From NCBI GenBank assembly GCA_021820485.1, contig JAKADO010000018.1, forward strand, positions 1 to 40,381: 40,381 bases of DNA. The letters run 5' to 3'. Of the stretch, positions 16,126-25,176 are shown one piece after another. A program made the translations under genes and the position numbers. The stretch comes from Bacillota bacterium. Lineage in GTDB: Bacteria; Bacillota; Sulfobacillia; Sulfobacillales; Sulfobacillaceae. Each line of letters opens with the position of its first letter. Position 1 is the first letter of the stretch. A model generated the notes under the pieces. That model did no database searches, was not told the DNA's origin, and saw only the letters and a program-made list of their open reading frames with translations.

Positions 16126-16563
16126 TCACTTCCGTATGGCAGGATGAAGAAGCTCCTGTTTATCCGCAATCATCGACTCGCGATCATATGCTGCCAACTC
16201 GTTGAATGGCGTGAGCCGCACCGCGTTGGTAGGGCACGCTTCCTCACACATGCCGCAGAAAATGCAGCGGATCAAATCCACTTCGTAATCAATCGAGTAC
16301 CGGTTGGTCCACGAAACCGGCTTATCAGCTGGCGCCTCTGCCGCTACCACCCGAATGGCATGCGCTGGGCAGACCGCTTCGCACAGTCCACATCCCACGC
16401 AGAGCTCATGCCCCTCTTCATCCTTGCCGAGCATGTGCTTGCCGCGAAATCGTGGCGAATACTCGCGGCGCTTTTCCGGATACGGATAGGTGTCGCGTGG
16501 CGCACTTAACGCCTTCAGTGTGGTTCCCATGCCCTTCGCGATTGCCTTGAGTCCCTCTAGCAT
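16126..16563 (-). CDS. nuoI: NADH-quinone oxidoreductase subunit I (2x[4Fe-4S])
   Basis: A 145-aa ferredoxin-like subunit of the complex I connecting arm, carrying clusters N6a and N6b on the way to the quinone. Two cysteine sets are present: CVGCGLCEAVCP and CIFCGMCEEACP. The ATG at 16563 is chosen because AAGGAGGG lies about seven bases upstream; an earlier TTG would place this site inside the coding region. It lies between nuoH and nuoJ in the standard order. Confidence 0.97.
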   Translation of the reverse strand: MLEGLKAIAKGMGTTLKALSAPRDTYPYPEKRREYSPRFRGKHMLGKDEEGHELCVGCGLCEAVCPAHAIRVVAAEAPADKPVSWTNRYSIDYEVDLIRCIFCGMCEEACPTNAVRLTPFNELAAYDRESMIADKQELLHPAIRK

Positions 16564-16600
16564 GAAAATCCCTCCTTCAAACAATCCCCCGTCATCACCG

Positions 16601-17590
16601 TCAAATCAGTCCGGACACGAACGCTGCTGTGCCCAGAAAGTAAATCAGCGCCGCTGGCAAAAGCACCTTCCAGCCAAAGTTCATCAACCGATCGTATCGG
16701 AACCGCGGCAATGTTGCGCGAATCCAGATGAAGATGAAGAGGAAGATAGCCACCTTGATGAAAAACCAAATAATCGGCGGGAGCCATGGTCCCAGCCAGC
16801 CGCCGAAGAACAGCGTGACCGCAATGCCACTGACGGTAATCATGTTGATGTATTCGGCAATGTAGTAGCTGGCAAACCGCATCCCTGAGTATTCGGTATG
16901 ATAGCCAGCCACCAGCTCCGATTCCGCCTCCGGCAAGTCGAACGGAGTCCGGTTGGTCTCCGCCACGGCGGTGATGAAGTAGATGATGAACGCGATAATT
17001 TGCGGGAAAAATAGCCATCCGTGATGCTTTTGATACAGCACGATGCCTTCCAAGTTGGCCGTTCCCGTCATCATGAGAACCCCCATGACGGAAAGGCCCA
17101 TGGCCAACTCATAGGAAATGATCTGCGCGGAAGCGCGAATGCCGCCCAAAAGCGAATACTTGTTCTGTGAAGCCCATCCACCCAGCACCAAGCCATATAC
17201 GCCCAGCGAACTGAACGCGAACGCAATGAGCAGCCCAATGGAGGGATTGGCAATGTCCAGATTGACGGTCAATCCAAACACATGGATGGGCGCGCCGAAC
17301 GGGATGACGGCGTCGACACAAAGCGCAGTAAAGAGGGCGATGACCGGCGCCAGCCGATACACGAACGGGTCAGCCCCGGCCGGCATCAAGTCCTCTTTTA
17401 GCACCATTTTCAATCCATCAGCCACGGGCTGCAAGAGGCCGCCTGGCCCCACACGGTTCGGCCCTAAGCGCAGTTGGAAAAATCCCAACAGCCGCCGTTC
17501 CAACAGCATGGTGTAGGCGAACCCGCCCATCAGGATGGCGATTAGGAGAACGATTTTGATGATTAGGAGCACCACTTGAAGCACTATCAT
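16601..17590 (-). CDS. nuoH: NADH-quinone oxidoreductase subunit H
   Basis: A 329-aa membrane subunit at the junction of the two arms, forming much of the quinone chamber. Signatures: LLERRLLGFFQLRLGPNRVG with PVADGLKMVLKED, and AETNRTPFDLPEAESELVAG (the acidic loop lining the quinone site), then WIRATLPRFRYDRLM. Eight hydrophobic helices. The ATG overlaps the nuoG TGA by four bases. Confidence 0.97.
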   Translation of the reverse strand: MIVLQVVLLIIKIVLLIAILMGGFAYTMLLERRLLGFFQLRLGPNRVGPGGLLQPVADGLKMVLKEDLMPAGADPFVYRLAPVIALFTALCVDAVIPFGAPIHVFGLTVNLDIANPSIGLLIAFAFSSLGVYGLVLGGWASQNKYSLLGGIRASAQIISYELAMGLSVMGVLMMTGTANLEGIVLYQKHHGWLFFPQIIAFIIYFITAVAETNRTPFDLPEAESELVAGYHTEYSGMRFASYYIAEYINMITVSGIAVTLFFGGWLGPWLPPIIWFFIKVAIFLFIFIWIRATLPRFRYDRLMNFGWKVLLPAALIYFLGTAAFVSGLI

Positions 17591-19902
17591 GCGCTGTGAA
17601 CCTCCTCAATAACGGTCACGTTCACCGCGCCAGTGCCCAGTGCATTGACCGGGGCATCCGCCAGCCCCAAGGGCATGTAGATGCGGCCTGGAGTCATCGC
17701 GGGATCGACAGCCACTGCTGCCGTCATCTCGCGTCCCTCGCGGCTCAGTTTGATGACCGCCTGATTGCGAATTCCCAATCGGTCGGCATCGCTCGGGCTG
17801 ATACGGCCGGGATATTGGGGCACTCGCGGCTTTAGGAAATCCGAAGGAATACCGTTTTCAATCACCAGCACACCAGTTATAAGCTCATACCCGTCAGGCG
17901 CCGACGACGCAGGCGCAATCGGCCGAACCTCTCGGGGGACCGATTCCTCAGGGACTAGATCCCCGCTGTTGTCATCGTACGGATCCCAATCTTCCTGAAG
18001 CACGAAGGGCTTCTCCATGGCGCGTGCCCAAGCTGTGACGTAGGTTTTGGTCGGCCGAGCCTGCCCCGGCGGTTGAACCGACGGCATCGCGACTTGAAGC
18101 CGCGCCTCCATGTTGACGTACGTTCCGTACACTTCGCCCGGCCCCGCCTGGGGTAAAATTGCCTTGAATGATTCGTGCCCGGCCGGAGGAAAGAGGCTTT
18201 CGGCCACCAAGACCGGCACACGCGCATAGGCCTGTCGCACCAGTTCCTGGTCGGGATACTCGCGGAGGAGATCCGCGCCCCACAGCACCAGCATTTGAAG
18301 CTTGCCGTCCCGAGCATCCTCCAGAATCCCCGTGAGCGACTCAATCCGGGCATCAAATCCGGCCCGCTCGAAGCCACGCCAGTTGCTGGGGCCCCAGGTG
18401 GGCAACACCCGTGTGGGCTTATCACCGCGTACCGACTGCAATGCCACCAGCACGGGCTCCACGTCCGCCTCCAAACCGTCCCAGAGAACCGTCAGGTGCT
18501 CGCTGTTCACCAACGTGGATCCCAACTCGGCAAGAGCCTCCCCGTCGATGCCACTCAGGTCGCCGAGCCCGTTCGAGACCAATTCCGCCAGCACAGCATG
18601 GCCTCTCGCGGCATCCGAGAGAGCCGCCGCCAATACCGCGGCTTCCTGCCCCACATGCGTCACCAACGTGTCGACGCGGAGCGTCTCGCGGCTCAGCGAG
18701 CGCGGCGCCACGCCCATGAGCTTCAAGGACGGAAGAGCTCGCGCACGATCCCGCAGGCGCAGATGGACCACAGGAACCGATTCATAGGGGTCGGTTCCAA
18801 TCAACACCACCGCATCGGCGTCATCGATGTCAGCAAAGGTGCCATTCAGTCCTCGCGGCAGATATCCTGGCACATCGCGGCTGACGGCCAAACGTTCGGT
18901 TCCCACGACTTCGCGGGCGAAGCGGTTCAACTGATAGGCTTCCTCGGTCGAATGAAGCCCTCCGGCCACAAATGCCACCGAGTTGCCGCCGTGCTGCGAC
19001 ACCGCATCACGCAGCCACTGTCCCACTTGCCGCGTCGTGCGCGCGGCGGCTTCTTCCCGGCCCTCCAAATACGATGTGATTAGCCGACTGGGATTGACCG
19101 CAAAGTCGAAGCCAAAACGGCCGCGGTCGCAAAGCCAGCCCCAGCTGCGATCCGGCACCGGCCGCCCCTCGATCCGGACAATATGTCCGTCCCGTCCGGT
19201 GGCCAATGTGGTGCATCCCACCGGGCAGAGGGTGCAAACCGATTCTTCCCGCTCAATGTTCCATGGGCGAGCCTTGTGATGATAAGGCACTGAGAGGAGA
19301 GCGCCCACTGGGCAGAGATCAATCACGTTCCCGGAAAACTGGCTTGTGGCCGGTTCATGATCCACCGTGGTGACAACGGTCTCGACCCCGCGTCCCTCCA
19401 ACAACAGTTGCGGTTCGCCCACATATTCGCCCATGAATCGTACGCAGCGCTGGCAAAGCACACAGCGCTCCTGATCAACGAGGATGAACTCGTTGATGGG
19501 ACCATCCTTGACCTTTTGAATCTTCGGTTCTTCGAAACGTCCCGCCGGGGGGCCATACTGGAAGGTGTAGTCCTGCAGAAAGCACTCTCCACCCTTGTCA
19601 CAGACAGGACAATCCAAGGGGTGGTTAATCAAGAGGAACTCCAGCACCCCCTTGCGCCCCTTGTCCACCGCCGGTCCACGTGTGTGGACCACCATGCCCT
19701 CCGACACGGCGGTCGTGCAAGCCGTAGCCAGCTTCGGCATCTTTTCCACCTGTACCAGGCACATGCGGCAAGCACCCAAGGGACCAAGCGCCTCGTGATA
19801 GCAGTAGACCGGGACATCAATCCCGAGTTTGGCTGCCGCGTCAGCAATCATCGTCCCTTCTGGAACGGTGATCTCTTGATCATCAATAGTTAACCGTATC
19901 AT
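17587..19902 (-). CDS. nuoG: NADH-quinone oxidoreductase subunit G (iron-sulfur, molybdopterin-oxidoreductase fold)
   Basis: A 771-aa subunit of the NADH module. Cysteine sets in order: N1b [2Fe-2S] in CYHEALGPLGACRMC with the later Cys; the His-Cys3 set HPLDCPVCDKGGEC; a [4Fe-4S] set CVLCQRC; then CTLCPVGC with a fourth Cys about 41 residues further (WLCDRG), the cluster known as N7 in Escherichia coli and Thermus that is off the main electron path. The rest is the degenerate molybdopterin-binding fold with a C-terminal aspartate-decarboxylase-like barrel (VIKLSREGREMTAAV). The ATG at 19902 (MIRLTIDDQEITVPEG) overlaps nuoF by 20 bases; the extra upstream frame lies within nuoF. Confidence 0.96.
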   Translation of the reverse strand: MIRLTIDDQEITVPEGTMIADAAAKLGIDVPVYCYHEALGPLGACRMCLVQVEKMPKLATACTTAVSEGMVVHTRGPAVDKGRKGVLEFLLINHPLDCPVCDKGGECFLQDYTFQYGPPAGRFEEPKIQKVKDGPINEFILVDQERCVLCQRCVRFMGEYVGEPQLLLEGRGVETVVTTVDHEPATSQFSGNVIDLCPVGALLSVPYHHKARPWNIEREESVCTLCPVGCTTLATGRDGHIVRIEGRPVPDRSWGWLCDRGRFGFDFAVNPSRLITSYLEGREEAAARTTRQVGQWLRDAVSQHGGNSVAFVAGGLHSTEEAYQLNRFAREVVGTERLAVSRDVPGYLPRGLNGTFADIDDADAVVLIGTDPYESVPVVHLRLRDRARALPSLKLMGVAPRSLSRETLRVDTLVTHVGQEAAVLAAALSDAARGHAVLAELVSNGLGDLSGIDGEALAELGSTLVNSEHLTVLWDGLEADVEPVLVALQSVRGDKPTRVLPTWGPSNWRGFERAGFDARIESLTGILEDARDGKLQMLVLWGADLLREYPDQELVRQAYARVPVLVAESLFPPAGHESFKAILPQAGPGEVYGTYVNMEARLQVAMPSVQPPGQARPTKTYVTAWARAMEKPFVLQEDWDPYDDNSGDLVPEESVPREVRPIAPASSAPDGYELITGVLVIENGIPSDFLKPRVPQYPGRISPSDADRLGIRNQAVIKLSREGREMTAAVAVDPAMTPGRIYMPLGLADAPVNALGTGAVNVTVIEEVHSA

Positions 19903-21175
19903 AGACTTTCGCCCCCAATGGACATCTGTGCTCGCGGACATGGGCCTCAAACTCGTCGCGGAAATGCTTGATTGCGCTCACCATGAACCCAAGCGAGGCA
20001 TCCCCCAACGGGCAGAAGCACTTGCCGTTCATGTTGTCCGCGATGTCGAGGAGCATGTCGAGATCAGCCTCATTGCCTGCTCCGGCTTCAATGCGATCCA
20101 GCACGTCGGTCATCCAGTATGTCCCTTCGCGGCAGGGCGTGCACTTGCCGCAGGATTCCTCACGATAGAACTTGACCAGCCGCGCGGCCGCCCTCACGAT
20201 GCATACGGTGTCATCCAGCACAATGCAGCCGCCCGAACCGAGCATGGACCCCGCTTGCAGAACGGACTCATAATCCAAGGGCGTATCCAGCTTATCCGGC
20301 ATCAAAAGAGGCACTGAGCTTCCCCCAGGAATGACGCACTTGATGGAGCGGCCTTCCTGCATACCTCCGGCATATTCCTCGATCAACGTGCGCAACGGGG
20401 TCGCCAGCGGAATTTCGTAGTTGCCTGGCCGGTTGACCTTGCCGCTGACCGACATAATCTTGAGGCCTGGGCTCTTTTCCGTGCCCATCGACGTGTACCA
20501 TTCGGCCCCATGGGTGACAATAGCGGGAACGTTGGTGATGGTCTCCACGTTGTTCACAATGGTGGGCATTCCGTAAAGTCCCGCCACCGCCGGAAAAGGC
20601 GGCTTGAGTCGGGGATTCCCGCGCCGTCCCTCGAGGGATTCCAACAGCGCCGACTCCTCCCCACAAATGTAGGCGCCTGCGCCGCGATACACAAAGATGT
20701 CCAAGGAGAATCCACTGCCGAGAATGTTCTCGCCCAAGAATCCAGCAGCGTACGCTTCCTTGACGGCACGCGCCAACTCCTCTGAACCCTTGAGAAATTC
20801 GCCCCGGCAATAGACGTACGCTTGCCCAGCCCCAATCGCATAACTAGAAATGATCATGCCTTCAATCAACTGATGGGGATTATTCTCAATGAGTTCCCGA
20901 TCCTTGAACGTCCCGGGCTCCGCTTCATCGGAATTTACCACCAAGTAGCGCGGCCGACCGTCTTTGGGCAAAAACCCCCATTTGACGCCGGTAGGGAAGC
21001 CCGCGCCGCCACGCCCGCGCAGTCCGGACCGCTTGACCAAGTCGACCAATTGCTCGGGTTCAAACTCCGCCAAGGATTTCTTGAGCGCGTCGTACCCGCC
21101 GTGTTCACGGTACACATCCATGTGGCCGATTTGCGGAACTTCGCGGTTGCGCAGCAAATAGAAGGTCTGGCTCAT
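19883..21175 (-). CDS. nuoF: NADH-quinone oxidoreductase subunit F (NADH- and FMN-binding)
   Basis: A 430-aa subunit that takes the hydride from NADH onto FMN and passes electrons to cluster N3. FMN/NADH motifs are GRGGAGFPTG (54-63), NSDEAEPGTFKDR (81-93) and GAGAYICGEESALLESLEG. The N3 [4Fe-4S] ligands are in ESCGKCTPCREG with the fourth Cys in KCFCPLGD. Its presence with NuoE and NuoG shows that this complex uses NADH directly, unlike the 11-subunit complexes of many other Gram-positive bacteria. ATG overlaps the nuoE stop by four bases. Confidence 0.98.
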   Translation of the reverse strand: MSQTFYLLRNREVPQIGHMDVYREHGGYDALKKSLAEFEPEQLVDLVKRSGLRGRGGAGFPTGVKWGFLPKDGRPRYLVVNSDEAEPGTFKDRELIENNPHQLIEGMIISSYAIGAGQAYVYCRGEFLKGSEELARAVKEAYAAGFLGENILGSGFSLDIFVYRGAGAYICGEESALLESLEGRRGNPRLKPPFPAVAGLYGMPTIVNNVETITNVPAIVTHGAEWYTSMGTEKSPGLKIMSVSGKVNRPGNYEIPLATPLRTLIEEYAGGMQEGRSIKCVIPGGSSVPLLMPDKLDTPLDYESVLQAGSMLGSGGCIVLDDTVCIVRAAARLVKFYREESCGKCTPCREGTYWMTDVLDRIEAGAGNEADLDMLLDIADNMNGKCFCPLGDASLGFMVSAIKHFRDEFEAHVREHRCPLGAKVYDTVNY

Positions 21176-21639
21176 GAAGACACCTCCTCCTTCAAAAGCT
21201 CGTCTGCTTTCTCAGGCGGCACCGGTCCCTTGTAGCGCAAGTTTACCTGCGCCACCGGGGCTAAATCACAGGCGGCCAGGCATTCCGCCTCCAACAGCGT
21301 ATACGCCCCATCGGGCGTAGTCTGGCCCTGCGAAACGCCCAGCTTTTCTTCCAATCGGTGCATCAATTCATCGGAACCGGCCAGCATGCAGGACAGCCCC
21401 ACGCACACGTGCACCACTTTTTTCCCCACCGGTTGCTTAAAGTAGAGGGAGTAAAACGAGGCCACCGACTCCACATACTGCACCGGCAAATTCAACAACT
21501 CCGCCACGTCGGACAAGGTTTCCGGTGCCAGCCATCCCTCTGCTCGTTGAATCCGATGCAGGAGGGGCAGAAGGGCCGAATTCGCTTTGGGAAACTCCGC
21601 CTTGGCCTCTTGGGCCCATTCCTTCCATTCAGGCTTCAT
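21172..21639 (-). CDS. nuoE: NADH-quinone oxidoreductase subunit E ([2Fe-2S])
   Basis: A 155-aa thioredoxin-fold subunit carrying cluster N1a. The ligands are seen as CVGLSC and, about 36 residues later, CLAAC (CX4C then CX3C), the N1a pattern. The N-terminal helical part (LLHRIQRAEGWLAPETL) matches the family. Overlaps nuoD and nuoF by four bases at each side. Confidence 0.97.
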   Translation of the reverse strand: MKPEWKEWAQEAKAEFPKANSALLPLLHRIQRAEGWLAPETLSDVAELLNLPVQYVESVASFYSLYFKQPVGKKVVHVCVGLSCMLAGSDELMHRLEEKLGVSQGQTTPDGAYTLLEAECLAACDLAPVAQVNLRYKGPVPPEKADELLKEEVSS

Positions 21640-22856
21640 TTGTCGACATCTCCCAGCATAATATCGATGCTTCCAATCGCCGTAATGACGTCCGCCACCA
21701 GACCGTCCTTACAGATAATCGGCATGGTCTGCAAGTTGTAGTAGGACGGCGTGCGGGCGCGCCAGCGATACGGCTTCGGACCCCCATCCGAGATAATATA
21801 GAATCCCATCTCTCCTCGAGGTCCTTCCACCGCTTGGTAGACCTCGCCGGGAGGCACCGGAAACCCAGCCGTCACCAGTTTGAACTGGTGAATCAAGGCT
21901 TCCATGTTGCCGTAGATTTCCTCACGCGGCGGCAGCGCCACCTTGCGGTCACGAGTAGCATACTCTCCGCGCGGCGAAATCTTTTGCATCACCTGCTCAA
22001 CAATCTTGTAGGATTCGTACATCTCGTCGAAACGGACCCAGAACCGGGCATAGGCATCGCCTTCGGTGCGCGTGGGCACCTCAAACTCCATCTCGTCATA
22101 GAAGCAGTAGGGATCTATCTTGCGCAAGTCCAGGGGGATCCCCGTGGCGCGGATGTTCGGGCCTGTGACGCCATATTGGTAACAGGTTTCCCGGTCCATC
22201 AAGGAAATGCCTTTTAACCGCTCATTGATGAGCGGATTGCCATCCACCATATTGCGGTACATCTTCATCCACCGGGGGAAGTCCTTGAGAAAGTCCTGAA
22301 CTTTTTCATGGAACCCGTCCGGCAAGTCATAGGCCAATCCCCCCACCCGGAAGTAGCTCGGGTTCATGCGCACGCCGGACGCCGCCTCAATGAGGTCGAG
22401 AATCACCTCGCGCTCCCGCATGCAGTAGAAGAAGAGACTCATTGCCCCCAGGTCCATCACGTGCGTGCCGAGCCACACCAGGTGACTGGCCAGCCGGGTG
22501 AGCTCAGAAAAGAGGACCCGAATGTACTGGGCCCTTTTAGGAACTTCTATGTCCACTAACTTTTCGACGGCTAACACATATGCCAAGTTGTTGGTCATCG
22601 GGGCCAAGTAGTCAAGGCGGTCGGTAATAGTGTTGCACTGCTGATAGGTGAGCGTTTCCGCCGTCTTTTCGAATCCGGTGTGGAGATATCCGATCACCGG
22701 CTCGGCCTGCACCACCCGTTCACCATCCAGCACCAACCGAACCCTCAGCACACCGTGCGTGCTGGGGTGCTGCGGCCCCAGGTTGATGACCATGGTCTCG
22801 TCGGCCATGGGCTCCAAATCTTCTCTTACGTTTTCTCGAACGTCGTTGGTCGCCAT
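21636..22856 (-). CDS. nuoD: NADH-quinone oxidoreductase subunit D
   Basis: A 406-aa subunit forming the quinone-reduction site with NuoB and NuoH; related to hydrogenase large subunits but without the nickel ligands. Signatures: NLGPQHPSTHGVLR (His that contacts the quinone), GYLHTGFEKTAE, and GVTGPNIRATGIPLDLR. The ATG at 22856 has AGGAGGGA four bases upstream and lies ten bases past nuoC; the upstream open frame overlaps nuoC and is not used. NuoC and NuoD are separate proteins here, not fused as in Escherichia coli. Confidence 0.97.
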   Translation of the reverse strand: MATNDVRENVREDLEPMADETMVINLGPQHPSTHGVLRVRLVLDGERVVQAEPVIGYLHTGFEKTAETLTYQQCNTITDRLDYLAPMTNNLAYVLAVEKLVDIEVPKRAQYIRVLFSELTRLASHLVWLGTHVMDLGAMSLFFYCMREREVILDLIEAASGVRMNPSYFRVGGLAYDLPDGFHEKVQDFLKDFPRWMKMYRNMVDGNPLINERLKGISLMDRETCYQYGVTGPNIRATGIPLDLRKIDPYCFYDEMEFEVPTRTEGDAYARFWVRFDEMYESYKIVEQVMQKISPRGEYATRDRKVALPPREEIYGNMEALIHQFKLVTAGFPVPPGEVYQAVEGPRGEMGFYIISDGGPKPYRWRARTPSYYNLQTMPIICKDGLVADVITAIGSIDIMLGDVDK

Positions 22857-22866
22857 GATCTCCCTC

Positions 22867-23328
22867 CTAGTCCACCCGAGGTCCAGCTGTCGGATAGTCC
22901 TTGCGCAACGGGTGGCCTTCCCAGTCATCCGGCAAATAAATGCGCGTCAGTTGCGGGTGGCCCTCAAAGACGATGCCAAACAAGTCGTAAGCCTCCCGCT
23001 CTGGCCAATTGGCGCCGGCCCAGAGGTCCACCATTGACGGCAACGGCTGATCTTCATCGACGAAGGTCTTGAACCGCAGCCGTTGATATTTTTCGGGGTG
23101 ATAGACGTGATACACCACCTCGAAGCGAGGCCGCGCCGGAAACCAATCCGCCGCCAGCACATCGTTGAACATCACGTAGCCTTCCACGCGCTTCACATGC
23201 TCGGCGAACGCCAGGAGCATTTCCCGCGGCACCGTGACCGTGGGTTGATCAATGCTCGGCACCACCTCAAGGCTTCCTGGAAATCGGGTTTGAAGGCGGT
23301 CTAAAATCTCCGGGTCCGTCAACTTCAT
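22867..23328 (-). CDS. nuoC: NADH-quinone oxidoreductase subunit C
   Basis: A 153-aa peripheral-arm subunit of the 30-kDa family. The family block is [19 protein letters not shown] followed by [23 protein letters not shown] and the C-terminal [11 protein letters not shown]. The ATG at 23328 overlaps the nuoB TGA by four bases and has GGGGGGAG upstream; the longer frame runs inside nuoB. Confidence 0.96.
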   Translation of the reverse strand: MKLTDPEILDRLQTRFPGSLEVVPSIDQPTVTVPREMLLAFAEHVKRVEGYVMFNDVLAADWFPARPRFEVVYHVYHPEKYQRLRFKTFVDEDQPLPSMVDLWAGANWPEREAYDLFGIVFEGHPQLTRIYLPDDWEGHPLRKDYPTAGPRVD

Positions 23329-23837
23329 GACGCTCCCCCCTGAGTCAGTTCCAAGTACTTGGGCGGCAGTCCCATCTGAATCTTTTCCCGGAGCTTCAAG
23401 ATGCCAAACATCAAGGCTTCCGGGGTGGGCGGGCAACCCGGCACATAGACGTCGACCGGTACGACATGGTCCACACCTTGGATAATCGCGTAGTTGTCAA
23501 ATACCCCACCCGATGACGCGCAGGCCCCCATGGAAATCACCCATTTTGGTTCGGGCATCTGCTCCCAAATCGTCCGTAAAACTGGGGCCATCTTTTGACT
23601 GACACGACCGGCCACAATCATCAAGTCGGCCTGACGCGGCGAAGCGCGAAACGCCTCGGACCCAAAGCGGGCCAAGTCATATCGCGAACTGGTGACACTC
23701 ATCATCTCAATGGCGCAACACGCGAGCCCAAAAGTCGCCGGCCACACCGAGGACTTTTGCGCCCAGCGGGTCATTTTGTCGACAGTGGTCAGTAAAATGC
23801 CGCGTTCTGCTTCCTGTTGGGTGGAGCTCAATCCCAC
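23325..23837 (-). CDS. nuoB: NADH-quinone oxidoreductase subunit B ([4Fe-4S] N2)
   Basis: A subunit of about 170 aa that holds cluster N2, the last electron carrier before quinone. Ligand motifs: the paired cysteines in [10 protein letters not shown], then GACASSGG and [11 protein letters not shown]. The start is uncertain: GTG 23837 has AGGGGGGA five to six bases upstream and is preferred; GTG 23858 would extend 31 bases into nuoA, and TTG 23831 would give a four-base overlap with the nuoA stop like the other junctions. Confidence 0.96.
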   Translation of the reverse strand: MGLSSTQQEAERGILLTTVDKMTRWAQKSSVWPATFGLACCAIEMMSVTSSRYDLARFGSEAFRASPRQADLMIVAGRVSQKMAPVLRTIWEQMPEPKWVISMGACASSGGVFDNYAIIQGVDHVVPVDVYVPGCPPTPEALMFGILKLREKIQMGLPPKYLELTQGGAS

Positions 23838-24181
23838 TGAAATCCCCCCCTGTTCCACACGTACGTAAACGCCATGGCGACAATCACCAAGAACGCCAAC
23901 ACCCTGAGCATGCCCGCCTGATGCAATGACTTGAGACTGGTTGCCCAGGGATAGAGCGACATCACCGCCACGTCAAAAATCATGAAAAACATCGCTACGC
24001 GATAGAAACGCACAGAAAAATACTTCACCGGCGCTTCCGGCACAATCCCTGATTCATAGGTCACCCGCTTCAATCCGCCCGGAGCCTTCGGCCCGGCGTG
24101 TTGAGACGAGGACGCGACCAGGTATGCCACCGCGAAGGCCACAAGCACATATAGCAGCAAGGCCCCGTAATGGGTTATCAT
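23828..24181 (-). CDS. nuoA: NADH-quinone oxidoreductase subunit A
   Basis: A 117-aa subunit with three membrane helices (about 5-25, 60-80 and 88-108) and the conserved loop [23 protein letters not shown] with the cysteine position replaced by Ser-Gly. The following [16 protein letters not shown] matches helix 2 of the family. First gene of the operon; ATG 24181 has GGAGG three bases upstream and is preceded by the nuo promoter and a Rex-type palindrome. Confidence 0.96.
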   Translation of the reverse strand: MITHYGALLLYVLVAFAVAYLVASSSQHAGPKAPGGLKRVTYESGIVPEAPVKYFSVRFYRVAMFFMIFDVAVMSLYPWATSLKSLHQAGMLRVLAFLVIVAMAFTYVWNRGGFQWD

Positions 24182-24216
24182 GTTCCTCCGCTCCTATCCC
24201 TCTCAAAACGATTCAA

Positions 24217-24234
24217 TTGTGACGCAATTCACAT
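24217..24234. promoter_or_regulatory. Rex-type operator in the nuo leader
   Basis: TTGTGACGCAATTCACAT is an 18-bp inverted repeat (TTGTGA, six bases, TCACAT) with one base off the Rex consensus half-sites. A rex gene lies in the window and nuo operons are known Rex targets in Gram-positive bacteria. TGTGA-N6-TCACA is also the CRP-family consensus, so a CRP/FNR-type regulator is an alternative. It lies about 28-45 bases downstream of the predicted transcription start, where a bound repressor would act as a roadblock. Confidence 0.7.
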
Positions 24235-24268
24235 ATGATTCCGAAATTCCAGTGCTGTACCTAGCCCT

Positions 24269-24296
24269 ATTGTAGCAATCTTTCTTAGCCGATCAA
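24269..24296 (-). promoter_or_regulatory. Predicted nuoA-N promoter
   Basis: On the minus strand TTGATC (24296-24291), a 16-base spacer, then TACAAT (24274-24269): four and five of six consensus bases. The start point would be near 24262, leaving a leader of about 80 bases that contains the Rex-type palindrome. Confidence 0.6.
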
Positions 24297-24315
24297 CTCG
24301 CTCGCAAGAAATTGA

Positions 24316-25176
24316 TCAACGATTTGCCGATTCCTTTTCTAACAAGATCCTCAGCTTGCGCAGCCGATGATTAACCGCTGATTTGCTCACCGGCGGACGC
24401 AAGTGGCGTCCCAATTCCTCGAAGCTCCATTCCGGATGCGCGACCCGAAGTTCCGCCAGTTCGCGCAATTCATCAGGCAATCGCCCAATCCGTCCCGAAG
24501 ACCTGAGGCTCGCCAGCCGTTCCGCGTCGCGCAGGGCAGATTCCACACTGCGTTTCATATTGGCGGTCTCGGAATTGACCAAGCGATTGACCTGGTTTTT
24601 CATTGAGCGGACCACACTCTGGCTCTCCATGGCCAAAACGGTCTGATGCGCTCCCATGCGCCCCAATAGGTAAGCCACATGCTCCCGGTCCTTGAGATAG
24701 ATTATCGACATTTTGCGGCGCGCCGATACATGTGCCGAAACCCCCATCGCCGCCATGGCCAGCGTGAGAATTTCCCCCACTTCCGGAGTGGGTGCCGCAA
24801 TCTCCCAATGAACCGGGCGGTCTATTTCCGATACATAGCCCCGCACCAGAAAAGCCCCCCGCAACAAGCCCGCCGGGCAGTCGCTAAGGCTCTGTTCAAT
24901 GTCGGGCGGCGGCACATCGTTGCCCCACAGCGAAAATTCCACCCGGCTTTGACGGCGCCCCAAGCGAATGGTCGGCTCGAGCTCCAGATGCTTCATCAAG
25001 CGGTAGGCGCGCCGGCTGACGAAGGCTGCCCCGGCCCGCAACCACGGTCCCTGACGGTCATAAGGATCCGATACGTGCCCAGAGAGTCCCCATAACTCCG
25101 CCCAGCAACAAGGCATAGAGCCAATGGCCGTTTGCGCCAACTCGGCCTTAACTTGCCTCGTATATGACCACGTCAT
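24316..25176 (-). CDS. whiA: DNA-binding protein WhiA
   Basis: A 286-aa protein with an N-terminal pair of LAGLIDADG-endonuclease-like domains that have lost catalysis (about 20-190, including LLRGAFLVRGYVSE) and a C-terminal helix-turn-helix (WSFEELGRHLRPPVSKSAVNHRLRKL). In streptomycetes WhiA activates sporulation division genes; in Bacillus it affects division and chromosome segregation. The middle segment VNRLVNSETANMKRSV is a strong family signature. ATG overlaps the yvcK stop by four bases, the usual coupling in the rapZ-yvcK-whiA cluster. Downstream there is no clear terminator before the nuo promoter. Confidence 0.96.
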   Translation of the reverse strand: MTWSYTRQVKAELAQTAIGSMPCCWAELWGLSGHVSDPYDRQGPWLRAGAAFVSRRAYRLMKHLELEPTIRLGRRQSRVEFSLWGNDVPPPDIEQSLSDCPAGLLRGAFLVRGYVSEIDRPVHWEIAAPTPEVGEILTLAMAAMGVSAHVSARRKMSIIYLKDREHVAYLLGRMGAHQTVLAMESQSVVRSMKNQVNRLVNSETANMKRSVESALRDAERLASLRSSGRIGRLPDELRELAELRVAHPEWSFEELGRHLRPPVSKSAVNHRLRKLRILLEKESANR

